Assembly: GCF_023702125.1 (NCBI RefSeq)
Contig: NZ_CP098415.1
Coordinates: 2,046,001 to 2,110,000 of the forward strand
Origin: Halorubrum hochsteinianum
Lineage (GTDB): Archaea; Halobacteriota; Halobacteria; Halobacteriales; Haloferacaceae
Direction of reading: 5' to 3'
DNA length: 64,000 nt
This document shows, one piece after another, positions 6,880 to 15,036 of the stretch; the first letter of the stretch is position 1, and every line of letters begins with the position of its first letter. Under the pieces are notes generated by a model. That model saw only the letters and a program-made list of their open reading frames with translations. It was not told the DNA's origin and ran no database searches. The position numbers and the translations under genes were made by a program.

Positions 6880-8511
6880 ATGTCACGAGAGCTCGACCCG
6901 TCGCGACGGCGGGTGCTGCGCGGCGTCGCCGCCGGGGTGACGGCCGGGACCGTCGCCGGGTGTACCGGCGGCGGCTCCGACGGCACGGGGGACGGAACCG
7001 ACGGCGGAGCGGGCGGCGGCGAGCCGGTCGCCGGCGGGGAATTGGTGTACTCACAGCAGGTGTCGCCGATCGAGTTCGACCCGATCGTCGTCAACGACAT
7101 CTACTCGCAGCAGGTGTGCTCGCAGGTGTTCGAGCCGCTGTACGCCTACGACGAGAGCACGAACCCGGTCCCGCACCTCGCGCGCGGCGAGCCGACTGTT
7201 GAGCGCGACGGGACCCGGTACGTCGTCGAGCTGCGCGACGGGCCGCGCTTCCAGAACGGCGACCCCGTCACCGCCGAGGATGTCCGCTACTCGCTTCTCG
7301 CGCCGGTCGAAGAGGAGACCGCGAACGCGCCGGACGTGGAGATGATAGACGCGGTCGAGGTCGTCGACGACCGGACGGTCCAGATCGACCTCCAGTACGG
7401 CTACGGCCCGTTCTACACGCTCGCGCTGACGCGGAACGTGGTGCCGGAGTCGGTCCGCGAGGCGGACAAGGAGGCGTTCAACCTCGACGCCCCGGTCGGC
7501 TCGGGCCCGTTCGAGTTCGACGACTGGACCGAGGGCGAGTACGTGGACCTAGTGAAGTGGGACGACTACTGGGGCGAGTCGGATCCGTACCTCGACCGCC
7601 TCCGGTTCGAGCCCGTCGAGGAGAGCACGACGCGCGTCGTCTCCTTGGAGACCGGCGAGTCGGACGTCGCAGACGGGATCACCCCCCAGACGTGGGAGAC
7701 GGTCGAGGAAGCGGACAACATGACGCTCCAGTCGGAGCCGGGCATCTCCTACTACTACATCGCGTTCAACTGCAACGAGGGGCCGACGGCGGACCCGCAG
7801 GTCCGGGAGGCGATAGACTACGCCGTCTCGATGGACCAGGCGGTGTCGAACTTCATCGAGCCGGCCGGCGAGCGCAACTACGGTCCGGTTCCGCTCCCGG
7901 TCGCCGACTCGTGGGACTTCTCCGTGGACGAGTGGGCGGACATCGGCCACGACCGCGACGTCGACCGGACCGCGGAGCTGCTCGCGGACGCCGGCGTGCC
8001 CGAGGACTACAACTTCCGGATCATCGTCCCGCCGGACGATCTCCGCGAGCAGATCGGCATCTCGGTCTCGAACGGGCTGAACGAGGCCGGCTACGAGGCG
8101 GAGGTCCGCCGGTACGACTGGGGGACGTTCCTCGACACCTACGACACCGGCAACGAGGACGACTACAACATGTACGCGCTCGGGTGGCTCGGCGGGCCGG
8201 ACCCGGACTCGTACGTGTACAACCTGTTCCACGACGAGCAGATCGGCGCGACCAACGGGACCTACTACGAGAACGGCGAGCTCATGGAGGAGATCATCGA
8301 CGCGCGCCGCGCCAGCGACATCGACGAGCGGCGCGATCTGTACGAGTCGATCATCCCGACGGTGCTGGAAGACCGGGTCCACCTCCCGAGCTACAGCCTC
8401 CGCGTCTCCATCGGCGTCCGCGACCACGTCAACGACTTCGTCGCCCATCCGCGCTCGCAGTACAACCCGCGGGTCCTGAGCGACTACAACAACGTCTGGC
8501 TCGACCGCTAG
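6880..8511 (+). CDS. ABC transporter substrate-binding lipoprotein (peptide/nickel family)
   Basis: A 543-residue family 5 solute-binding protein of the OppA/DppA type, which binds oligopeptides or similar solutes outside the cell. The N-terminus is a twin-arginine signal (SRRRVLRGVAAG) with a lipobox ending TVAGC, so it is exported folded and lipid-anchored. A Gly/Asp linker follows, then the domain with FQNGDPVTAEDVRYSL and VGSGPFEFDDW signatures and a C-terminal DPDSYVYNLFHDEQIGATN region. The ATG at 6880 follows a TATA-like TCTTATGC (6851-6858). No permease or ATPase gene is adjacent. Confidence 0.9.
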   Translation: MSRELDPSRRRVLRGVAAGVTAGTVAGCTGGGSDGTGDGTDGGAGGGEPVAGGELVYSQQVSPIEFDPIVVNDIYSQQVCSQVFEPLYAYDESTNPVPHLARGEPTVERDGTRYVVELRDGPRFQNGDPVTAEDVRYSLLAPVEEETANAPDVEMIDAVEVVDDRTVQIDLQYGYGPFYTLALTRNVVPESVREADKEAFNLDAPVGSGPFEFDDWTEGEYVDLVKWDDYWGESDPYLDRLRFEPVEESTTRVVSLETGESDVADGITPQTWETVEEADNMTLQSEPGISYYYIAFNCNEGPTADPQVREAIDYAVSMDQAVSNFIEPAGERNYGPVPLPVADSWDFSVDEWADIGHDRDVDRTAELLADAGVPEDYNFRIIVPPDDLREQIGISVSNGLNEAGYEAEVRRYDWGTFLDTYDTGNEDDYNMYALGWLGGPDPDSYVYNLFHDEQIGATNGTYYENGELMEEIIDARRASDIDERRDLYESIIPTVLEDRVHLPSYSLRVSIGVRDHVNDFVAHPRSQYNPRVLSDYNNVWLDR

Positions 8512-8582
8512 CGGCCCCCCCGCCGCCGCGCGGCGCGGACTCGGTCGAAGCGTTCAAACCCCGCCGCGACGACGGCCCGCAC

Positions 8583-8717
8583 ATGGAGAACTTGGAAGAC
8601 ATCGTCCTCGACGACAACGAGGAGGCGCTCGCGCCCGCCGTCGTGATCGCGACCGTCGCGCTCCTCGCGGTGTTCGTCGTCGGCGTCCTGGTCTCGCTCG
8701 TCGGTCTCGTCGCCTGA
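8583..8717 (+). CDS. Small single-span membrane protein (44 residues)
   Basis: A short gene beginning MENLEDIVLDDNEEALAPAV. An acidic 17-residue head is followed by one hydrophobic helix of about 25 residues reaching nearly to the C-terminus. Codon composition matches the neighbours and the charge pattern is typical of haloarchaeal tail-type membrane peptides. It lies between the solute-binding protein and carbonic anhydrase genes. The function is unknown. Confidence 0.6.
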   Translation: MENLEDIVLDDNEEALAPAVVIATVALLAVFVVGVLVSLVGLVA

Positions 8718-8825
8718 CCGGCTCGCCGGACTCGCCGCCCGACCGTATCGCAGCTCCGACGAGGCCGAGTCGAGACCGACCGTTCCGCCCCCGACGTTTT
8801 TGACGCCCCGCGGGGTGGTGACGGT

Positions 8826-9560
8826 ATGGACCGCCGGACGCTCAGGGACCTCCTCGACCGCAACGACGACCACGTCGCTGCGCTCGCGCCCGGGGCCTTC
8901 GACCGCCACCGCGACGGCCAGCGCCCCGGCGTGGTCTCCGTCTGCTGTTCCGACTCGCGCGTCTCGCAGGAGGGGATGTTCGCCGTCGACGAGCCGGGAT
9001 TCCTCTTCACCTCCGGCGCGATCGGGAACAGCGTGAGCGCCCTCGTCGACGGCGAGCGAGTCCTCGACGGGAGCGTGGCGTACCCGCTCCGACACACCGA
9101 CACGGAGGTCCTCGCCGTGGTCGGCCACACCGGGTGCGGCGCGGTCGGCGCGGCGCTCACCGCGGCTCGCACCGGCGAGTATCCGGCCGAACCGGGCGTC
9201 CGCGCGGACGTCGAGGCGCTGGTTCCTATCGTCGAGCGCGGGCTGGACGACCCCGCCGTCGTCGGGCCGGACGCCGGCGCGACCGACGGCGAGAGCGGCC
9301 TCGAAGCGGACAGTGATGCCGGCATCTCGGTCCGCGACCGGCTCGTCGAGTACAACGTCCACGAGCAGGTGGCGTTCGCCCGCGGCCGCGAGGAGGCGGC
9401 GGACGCGACGGTGTACGGCCTCGTCTACGACCTCCACGGCGTCTACGGCGGCCGCGACGGGACCGCCTACCTCGTCAACGCCGACGGGGAGCGGGACCCG
9501 GCGGCGCTGCGCGACCTCGTCGGCGAGGCGCGCGCGGACCACGTGGCGTCGCTGCTGTAG
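8826..9560 (+). CDS. Beta-class carbonic anhydrase
   Basis: Interconverts CO2 and bicarbonate. The 244-residue protein has the beta-class zinc site: CCSDSR (C40/C41 with the D43-R45 dyad) and GHTGCGAV (H101, C104). These are arranged around the Rossmann-like core, and VYGLVYDLHGVYGG comes near the C-terminus. An acidic insertion (about 135-165) separates the core helices and is typical of halophile adaptation. The ATG at 8826 is the first in the frame that leaves the whole domain intact. It stands alone, and no bicarbonate transporter is adjacent. Confidence 0.92.
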   Translation: MDRRTLRDLLDRNDDHVAALAPGAFDRHRDGQRPGVVSVCCSDSRVSQEGMFAVDEPGFLFTSGAIGNSVSALVDGERVLDGSVAYPLRHTDTEVLAVVGHTGCGAVGAALTAARTGEYPAEPGVRADVEALVPIVERGLDDPAVVGPDAGATDGESGLEADSDAGISVRDRLVEYNVHEQVAFARGREEAADATVYGLVYDLHGVYGGRDGTAYLVNADGERDPAALRDLVGEARADHVASLL

Positions 9561-9666
9561 CGCGGCGTCGCTCCGCGACCTCGCGTCACAGACGCCGCCG
9601 TCGCTCCGCGGACCGGGGTGACCGCATCCGACAACCGTTTCACCGCGACGCCCGAACGGGGTTCAA

Positions 9667-10908
9667 ATGGACCGACGCGTGCTGTTCGCGACGCTGATCC
9701 TGCTGGCTGGCGGCGCGACCGGCGTCGGCGTGGCGCTGTTCGCGTTCGTCGGCGTCGACGACGCCACCGCGGAGACCGAGGTCGTCTGGGAGTCCGAACC
9801 GGCGGCCGGCGACGACGGCACCGGCGCGGTGATCGCGACGGTCGACGGCGACCCGCTGCTCCTCCGACCGGCGGTCGAGAACGGCTCACGGGTCGTCAGC
9901 GCGGCGGTCGTCGGGACCGACGAGACCGCCTGGACGGTCCCGGTCTCCGGACCGGACGCCGAGCGCGGCGGCGGCGACGACGCGAACGGGAGCGACGACG
10001 ATCCGGTCGGCGTCAGCGGACTCACCGCGGGCACCCTCGGCGGCGACCCCGTCGTGGCGCTCACGACGGCTCCGGGGTCGCTCGTCGTCGTCGACGCGAC
10101 CGACGGGAGCCGGCGGTTCGCGGTCGACGTCGGCGGCCCCGGCGGGCTCCGCCCCGCGATCGGTGACCTCACCGGCGACGGCAATCGAGAGGTGGCGGCG
10201 GTCTCGACCGACGGGTCCGTCCGTATCGTCGACGGCGGGGGCGGTTCCGTCGCCGAGGCCTCGCTGTCGGGGGAGGTCGATCGCCGGCCGCTCGTCGTCG
10301 AACCCGACGCCGAGGCCGGCGAGCGCGGCGGCCTCGCGGTGCTGACGAGCGCGGGCGACCCGGCGACGGTCCACCTGCTCGACGAGACCGGCGAGGCGCG
10401 CTGGACGGCGACGCCGGGCGTGAATCCCCTGAGTTGGAACGCCGCGGACAGCGAGAACGGCCCCGTCATAGCCCTCGGCGGGTCGAACGGCAACTTGGAG
10501 ACGATCGAGACGAGCGACGGGTCGGTCCGGTACGAGATCGGGCTTCAGGACGACCCGGTCGCGGTCGGCGACGCGGACCCCGGCCGGGTGTACGTCGGGG
10601 GGTCGGGGAGCGTGTGGGCGGCGAGCCTACTCGACGGCGAGGTTGTCTGGAAACAGCAGTACGGCGCGTCGACGCGGATCAACGAGCCGCGCGTCGGCGA
10701 CATCGACGGCGACGGTGACATCGGTCCGGTCGCGGTCAACCGCAACGGCGAGGTCCTCGCGATGACCCGGAGCGGCAGCGTGACGGCCCGCGGCGGTCCC
10801 GAGGCCGTCGTCTACGGCGGGCCGCTGTTCGCCGACGTCACCGGCGACGGCGGCGACGAGGTGGTCGTGGTCGCCGACGACGGGACGGCGGTCGCGCTCG
10901 ACACCTGA
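9667..10908 (+). CDS. Membrane-anchored beta-propeller (FG-GAP/PQQ-like) protein
   Basis: A 413-residue protein with an N-terminal hydrophobic anchor (about 5-30) and then repeated propeller blades. Three blades carry calcium-loop motifs of FG-GAP type: GDLTGDGNREVAAV, GDIDGDGDIGPVAV and ADVTGDGGDEVVVV. Other blades resemble PQQ-like repeats (GSVRYEIGL, LDGEVVWKQQYG). It is probably displayed on the cell surface as a binding or scaffold protein. No enzymatic residues are recognisable and no neighbour hints at a partner. Confidence 0.75.
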   Translation: MDRRVLFATLILLAGGATGVGVALFAFVGVDDATAETEVVWESEPAAGDDGTGAVIATVDGDPLLLRPAVENGSRVVSAAVVGTDETAWTVPVSGPDAERGGGDDANGSDDDPVGVSGLTAGTLGGDPVVALTTAPGSLVVVDATDGSRRFAVDVGGPGGLRPAIGDLTGDGNREVAAVSTDGSVRIVDGGGGSVAEASLSGEVDRRPLVVEPDAEAGERGGLAVLTSAGDPATVHLLDETGEARWTATPGVNPLSWNAADSENGPVIALGGSNGNLETIETSDGSVRYEIGLQDDPVAVGDADPGRVYVGGSGSVWAASLLDGEVVWKQQYGASTRINEPRVGDIDGDGDIGPVAVNRNGEVLAMTRSGSVTARGGPEAVVYGGPLFADVTGDGGDEVVVVADDGTAVALDT

Positions 10909-11018
10909 GCAGGCGGAGTGCCCACGGCTGGGTCGGCTCCGCCGGGGCGTTCGGAGTCCGACGGTGACCGGTCGCCGAACGCGGACGGCAGACCCGGAAC
11001 CGGGTCGCGGCGTTCCGC

Positions 11019-11609
11019 TCACCCGCCCTCGGAGTTTAGGGGATCGAAACTCCCCAACCCGGTCCAAGCGAGGCCGACGACGAACACACCGATCGCCGTC
11101 GCTACGCCGCCGACCACGTTCGCCGTCGCCGCCGTCGACACGGCCCCGACGCCGACCGCGGCGACGATCGTCGCCGGGAGCCGAAAGCTATCGGCCCGGT
11201 AACTGTAGACCGCGAGCACCGCGAGTGCGAGGGTGAACGGGATACCGAAGAGGAGCAGCACGTAGAGGTAGATTCTGGTACCGAGCCCCGCTCCGTACCC
11301 GACCAACGAGTAGCAGTCCGACTCGTAGACGACGTAGTTTTCGACATCGTTATCGGATGAAATACGGAACTGGTCGGGGCTCTCCGTCGTCGTGTACTCG
11401 CCGTCCGACCGGAGCGTCGAGAGGAACACCTCTTGAGCGTCCGGCGACAGCTCGTCGAACTCGGACACCCGGTCGGCGTCCGCCGTCTCACACCCCTCCG
11501 CTTGCGGTTCGATCCTGTAATCGATCCGCTCGGCGTCGGTCTGTGTCGCGTGGTACTCCGTGGCGATCAGCATCCCGCTGGTGAGCGCCAACAGGGCGAG
11601 CACGATCAC
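11019..11609 (-). CDS. Membrane protein of unknown function, probably frameshifted at its 5' end
   Basis: The uninterrupted frame starts at a GTG (11607-11609) and encodes 196 residues: a hydrophobic N-terminus, an extracellular-type domain with two cysteines, and three further helices in the C-terminal half. A second frame just upstream starts at an ATG (11713-11715), behind a plausible TATA box near 11742. It encodes another membrane helix, MPSPPAIVVGALLAMVLVAG, and would join this gene if the run of seven C (11653-11659) were six. The intact protein is therefore probably 11019-11715. Either the base is a sequencing error or the gene is damaged. No family was recognised. Confidence 0.65.
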   Translation of the reverse strand: MIVLALLALTSGMLIATEYHATQTDAERIDYRIEPQAEGCETADADRVSEFDELSPDAQEVFLSTLRSDGEYTTTESPDQFRISSDNDVENYVVYESDCYSLVGYGAGLGTRIYLYVLLLFGIPFTLALAVLAVYSYRADSFRLPATIVAAVGVGAVSTAATANVVGGVATAIGVFVVGLAWTGLGSFDPLNSEGG

Positions 11610-11715
11610 GGGGACGTGGCGGCGCGTCAGATCGGACCGCAGGCGTACGACGCCCCCCCGCGACGAGAACCATCGCGAGGAGGGCTCCCACTACGATAGC
11701 CGGAGGTGAGGGCAT

Positions 11716-12043
11716 TGTCCGATCCCTCGCGTAACGCGGGATATGTTTTGTGTGAGCCGACGACCGCCGGCGGAGTTCCGCGTCGATACCGGGCCGAGCG
11801 CATTCCGGACCGACCTCCGTTCACGCGACGCGGGTGTTCTGTACTCGCCACGGCCTCGACGGACCGTCAGCGAACGGGGATTCCGACTGAGTCGTCGGTT
11901 TATAAGCCGTCATTCTCCGGAAAGCGGGTGACCGCGAAGCGTTCGCGAGCGGCGTTCACCGGAAACGCGGTGTGTCGACTGGGCGAGGGCTACGGGAGCG
12001 CGGGCGGTGCGTGGCCGGAAAAGTGCCGAACGCGGAGCGGCCG
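11716..12043. other. Intergenic region with an orphan TATA box
   Basis: No convincing gene. The left part carries the likely promoter of the leftward membrane-protein gene (near 11738-11746). A clear TTTATAAG on the plus strand (11899-11906) has no annotated gene downstream. A GTG at 11928-11930, about 25 nt further, opens a basic 54-codon frame that runs antisense into the end of ndk. Confidence 0.4.
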
Positions 12044-12523
12044 TCAGTGGTCCTCGTCCTCGTACACCCACGCGGCGGTGTCGAGGTCGTAGTCGACGAG
12101 CTCCTCCTCGTCGAAGAACAGGTCGATCTCGCGTTCGTTCGCGCCCTCGTCCTCGTGGTCCGACGCGTGGATCACGTTGTGGCCGAGGTCGAGGCCGAAG
12201 TCGCCGCGGATCGTGCCCGGGGCGGACTCGGCGGGGTCGGTCTCGCCGACCATCGCGCGGACCTGTCGGGTCGCGTCCGCGCCCTCCCACACCATCGCGA
12301 AGACGGGGCCGGAGGTGATGAACTCGACGAGGCCGTCGAAGAACGGCTTGTCCTCGTGTTCACCGTAGTGATCTTTCGCGAGCTCCTCGTCGAGCTGGAC
12401 GAACTTCCCGGCGACGAGCTTGAGCCCGCGGTCCTCAAAGCGAGAGACGATCTCGCCGATGAGTCCGCGCTGGACGCCGTCGGGCTTGACCATCACGAAG
12501 GTCCGCTCGTCGTGGTGGCTCAC
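12044..12523 (-). CDS. ndk: Nucleoside diphosphate kinase
   Basis: Transfers the gamma phosphate of ATP to other nucleoside diphosphates. The 159-residue protein begins [20 protein letters not shown], with the ATP-binding Lys of KPDGVQRG. It has the catalytic histidine in [12 protein letters not shown] (NxxHGSDS-type motif, with Ala in place of Gly) and the [16 protein letters not shown] helix. The GTG start (12521-12523) overlaps the L24e stop as GTGA, which excludes longer starts. It is the last gene of the conserved archaeal L7Ae-S28e-L24e-Ndk cluster. The infB gene that follows in many archaea is absent. Confidence 0.95.
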   Translation of the reverse strand: MSHHDERTFVMVKPDGVQRGLIGEIVSRFEDRGLKLVAGKFVQLDEELAKDHYGEHEDKPFFDGLVEFITSGPVFAMVWEGADATRQVRAMVGETDPAESAPGTIRGDFGLDLGHNVIHASDHEDEGANEREIDLFFDEEELVDYDLDTAAWVYEDEDH

Positions 12524-12714
12524 TGGTCGTCGCCTCCCGCGCGGTTGCCTTCCTCGGTCCACTCGAGGTCGCGCGCCTCGCGGCCGAGGAGGTAGTTCTT
12601 CTCCGCCTTCGAGTCGACGAAGTGGAGGATCTGTCCGTCCTTCTTCACGAACATCGTGCCCGTGCCGGGCTCGATCTCCTCGCCGGTGTAGTCACAGGTG
12701 CGTGTCTCGACCAT
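12520..12714 (-). CDS. rpl24e: Large-subunit ribosomal protein L24e
   Basis: A 64-residue ribosomal protein with the L24e signature [21 protein letters not shown] and [14 protein letters not shown]. It is a small beta-fold protein of the archaeal/eukaryotic large subunit. Only one cysteine is visible, so the zinc-ribbon form seen in some archaea is reduced here, as often in haloarchaea. An acidic tail ends the protein. It lies 3 nt after S28e and overlaps ndk by 4 nt. Confidence 0.95.
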   Translation of the reverse strand: MVETRTCDYTGEEIEPGTGTMFVKKDGQILHFVDSKAEKNYLLGREARDLEWTEEGNRAGGDDQ

Positions 12715-12717
12715 TGG

Positions 12718-12942
12718 TTATCGCCCTCCGATGGAGTCGGCGTCGCGCTGGGTCTCCCGCAGCTGGAGCACGTCGCCCAGGCGGACGGGACCCAGAACGT
12801 TCCGGGTGATGATCCGGCCCTGGTTCGATCCCTCCTGGATGCGGCACTTGACCTGCATGGCCTCGCCGTGCATCCCGGTTTTGCCGACGACCTCGATGAC
12901 CTCCGCGGTCGTCGAGTCGCCGGTGCCCTCTTCTGCGCTCAT
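12718..12942 (-). CDS. rps28e: Small-subunit ribosomal protein S28e
   Basis: A 74-residue protein with the S28e OB-fold signature: [20 protein letters not shown], then [19 protein letters not shown] and the terminal [11 protein letters not shown] short acidic leader ([10 protein letters not shown]) precedes the conserved part. It follows L7Ae by 6 nt and precedes L24e by 3 nt in the operon. Confidence 0.96.
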   Translation of the reverse strand: MSAEEGTGDSTTAEVIEVVGKTGMHGEAMQVKCRIQEGSNQGRIITRNVLGPVRLGDVLQLRETQRDADSIGGR

Positions 12943-12948
12943 GGGAGG

Positions 12949-13311
12949 TTATCGAAGCTCCGCGACCTTCTCGCCGATGTCCTCGACGTCGTCGGCGGCG
13001 TCGCCGGCGTCGACGACGGCGGCGGCGGCCGAGCCGACCTCGAGGCCGGCGGCCTGACCGACTTCGTCCTGCGTGTCGACGAAGACGACCGGGATCCCCT
13101 TCTCCTCGGCGAGTTCGGGGAGGTGCATCACGATCTCCTCGGGGGAGACGTCCTCGGCGACGATGACGAGGTCGGCGTTGCCGCGCTCGACGGCTTTGGT
13201 CGTCTCGTTGGTTCCTTTCTTCACTGTACCGGTGTCTCGGGCGACCTCGAGCGCTTCGAGGGATCGCTCTGCGAGGTCGGCTGGGGTTTCGTAGTCTACG
13301 TAAACGGGCAT
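12949..13311 (-). CDS. rpl7ae: Ribosomal protein L7Ae, kink-turn binding
   Basis: The 120-residue L7Ae binds kink-turn RNA in the ribosome, in C/D and H/ACA guide RNPs and in archaeal RNase P. Visible family motifs are [20 protein letters not shown] (RNA-contacting helix), [20 protein letters not shown] and [10 protein letters not shown]. The ATG at 13309-13311 has an AGGTGA Shine-Dalgarno (13319-13324) 7 nt upstream. It is the first gene of the ribosomal cluster, behind a leader of about 95 nt. Confidence 0.96.
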   Translation of the reverse strand: MPVYVDYETPADLAERSLEALEVARDTGTVKKGTNETTKAVERGNADLVIVAEDVSPEEIVMHLPELAEEKGIPVVFVDTQDEVGQAAGLEVGSAAAAVVDAGDAADDVEDIGEKVAELR

Positions 13312-13435
13312 ATGTTGTTCACCTATCCTCCGCGCGGGCTCGCGTGCTCGCACCGTGGTCGGTCCCTAACGGCACGGCACATCATCAACCCCGCAGAGGC
13401 TGTGAAGCGACGTAGTCCGGACATCCATAAAAGCG
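13312..13435 (-). promoter_or_regulatory. Promoter and leader of the L7Ae operon
   Basis: A TATA-like CTTTTATG (13428-13435) predicts a start near 13405 and a leader of about 95 nt, long for haloarchaea. The leader contains TGATGA (13384-13389), the C-box half of a kink-turn. GCCGTG follows it and can pair with a downstream CACGGT. L7Ae autoregulation through leader kink-turns is known in other archaea; here it is only suggested. Confidence 0.4.
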
Positions 13436-13599
13436 CTTTCAATGTCCTGCGCGTGTGCGAGCGGGGATCACGGGGCGAACTCGCGGACCGGATGGGGAAG
13501 CCGACGGTCCGGTGCGGATCCCCCGGAACGGAACCGATAGAGTGCGCGATCGGACTCCGCGCTTTTTAAGCCCGACTCGCGCCTCCCTTCGTGTATCGA

Positions 13600-15000
13600 A
13601 TGGTCCGTCTCGTTCACTACTCCGACATCGAGAACGTCTTCGACGACCCGGAGCGGGCGGCCCGCCTCGCCGGTCGGATCCGGGCGCTCTCCGGCCCCGA
13701 CGCCGCGGTCGTCGCCACCGGCGACACGACCGCGCCGGGCGTCCTCTCGCTCGTCGCGACCGGCAGGCAGGTCCTCGACTTCTACGAGGCGACCGGCACG
13801 CTCCTCGACACGTTCGGTAACCACGAGTTCGACTACGGGCCGGACGCGCTGCGCGACCTCGTCGCGGACGCGCCGGCGACGTTCGTCTCCGCGAACGTGC
13901 GCGACGAGGCGGGCGAGCCGTTCGGCTGCGACGAGGGCGTCGTCCCGTGGGCCGTCCGCGAGGTGGACGGCGCGACGGTCGGGTTCGTCGGCGTCACCGA
14001 CCCCGCGACCGACTCGCTGAACCCGATGGCCGCCGACCTCTCGTTCGACGACCCCGTCGCGGCCGCCGGAGAGGCGCTCGCGGAGATGCGGCAGTCGGTC
14101 GCGGACGAGGGCGGACTCGACCGCGCGGTGATCCTCTCGCACCTCGGCGCGGGCGACGACGACCTCGCCCGCGAGCTGGACGCGGACGCGGTCCTCGGCG
14201 GCCACGTCCACAGCCGCCGGAACGAGACGGTCGCGGACACGCTGTTGGTCCGTCCCGGCGTCAACGGCGAGGCGGTGGCCGACGTCGACCTCGACGCCGA
14301 GCCGCCGACGGCGACCCTCCACGAGCCGGCGGGGGCCGAGCCCGCGCCCGGGCTGGCGGACGCGCTCGCCGAGCGGATGGCCGCGGCCGACTTAGGCGAG
14401 GTCGTCGACACCGTCGGGGAGCCGATCGAACGCTCCGGCGAGGTGGTCCACGGCGGGGAGTGCCGCGTGGGCAACTTCGTCGCGGACGCGTTCCGGTGGG
14501 CCCACGACGCCGACGTGGGATTGTCGAACGCCGGCGGCCTCCGGCAGGGTGACCCGTTCGACGGCGACGTGACGAAGGCGGACCTGATCTCCCTGATCCC
14601 CTTCGAGGAACCGGTGGCCCTCGCCTCGGTCACCGGGGGGGAACTCCGCGATGTGCTCCGCGAGATGGCCGCGCCGGAGGTGGACTTCGGCGAGGAGGAC
14701 TGGTGGCACGGGCACGTCTCGAACGCCCGCCTCGTCTGGGACGCCGACGCCGAACTTATCATGGAGGCGACCGTCGGCGGCGAGCCAATCGACCCCGACG
14801 CGCGCTACACGGTCGCAGTCTCCGAGTACCTCCTCCACTCCGAACACGAGTTCCCCACGCTCTCCGAGCGCCACCGGATCGACGAGGCGGACATCCAGTA
14901 CGAGGTGTTGGCGGCCTACGCCCGCGAGCGCGGCATCGACCCCGAGATCGAGGGACGGATCGAGATCCGGAACCGCGCCGCCGCGGCCGACGACGACTGA
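13600..15000 (+). CDS. 5'-nucleotidase/UDP-sugar hydrolase family metallophosphoesterase
   Basis: A 466-residue protein of the UshA/5'-nucleotidase family, which removes phosphate from nucleotides or related esters. The metallophosphoesterase domain (about 1-230) shows VVATGDTT, GNHEFDYG, ILSHLG and GGHVHSRR. The C-terminal substrate domain (about 260-460) has NFVADAFRWAHDADVGLSNAGGLRQGD. The first motif is YSDIEN where many relatives have a metal-binding D-x-H. No signal peptide is visible, so it should be cytoplasmic. The ATG at 13600 begins the conserved MVRLVHYSD; an in-frame GTG lies three codons upstream. Confidence 0.85.
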   Translation: MVRLVHYSDIENVFDDPERAARLAGRIRALSGPDAAVVATGDTTAPGVLSLVATGRQVLDFYEATGTLLDTFGNHEFDYGPDALRDLVADAPATFVSANVRDEAGEPFGCDEGVVPWAVREVDGATVGFVGVTDPATDSLNPMAADLSFDDPVAAAGEALAEMRQSVADEGGLDRAVILSHLGAGDDDLARELDADAVLGGHVHSRRNETVADTLLVRPGVNGEAVADVDLDAEPPTATLHEPAGAEPAPGLADALAERMAAADLGEVVDTVGEPIERSGEVVHGGECRVGNFVADAFRWAHDADVGLSNAGGLRQGDPFDGDVTKADLISLIPFEEPVALASVTGGELRDVLREMAAPEVDFGEEDWWHGHVSNARLVWDADAELIMEATVGGEPIDPDARYTVAVSEYLLHSEHEFPTLSERHRIDEADIQYEVLAAYARERGIDPEIEGRIEIRNRAAAADDD

Positions 15001-15036
15001 GCGCGAACGCGGCGGCAATCGTTTATAAACAAACAC

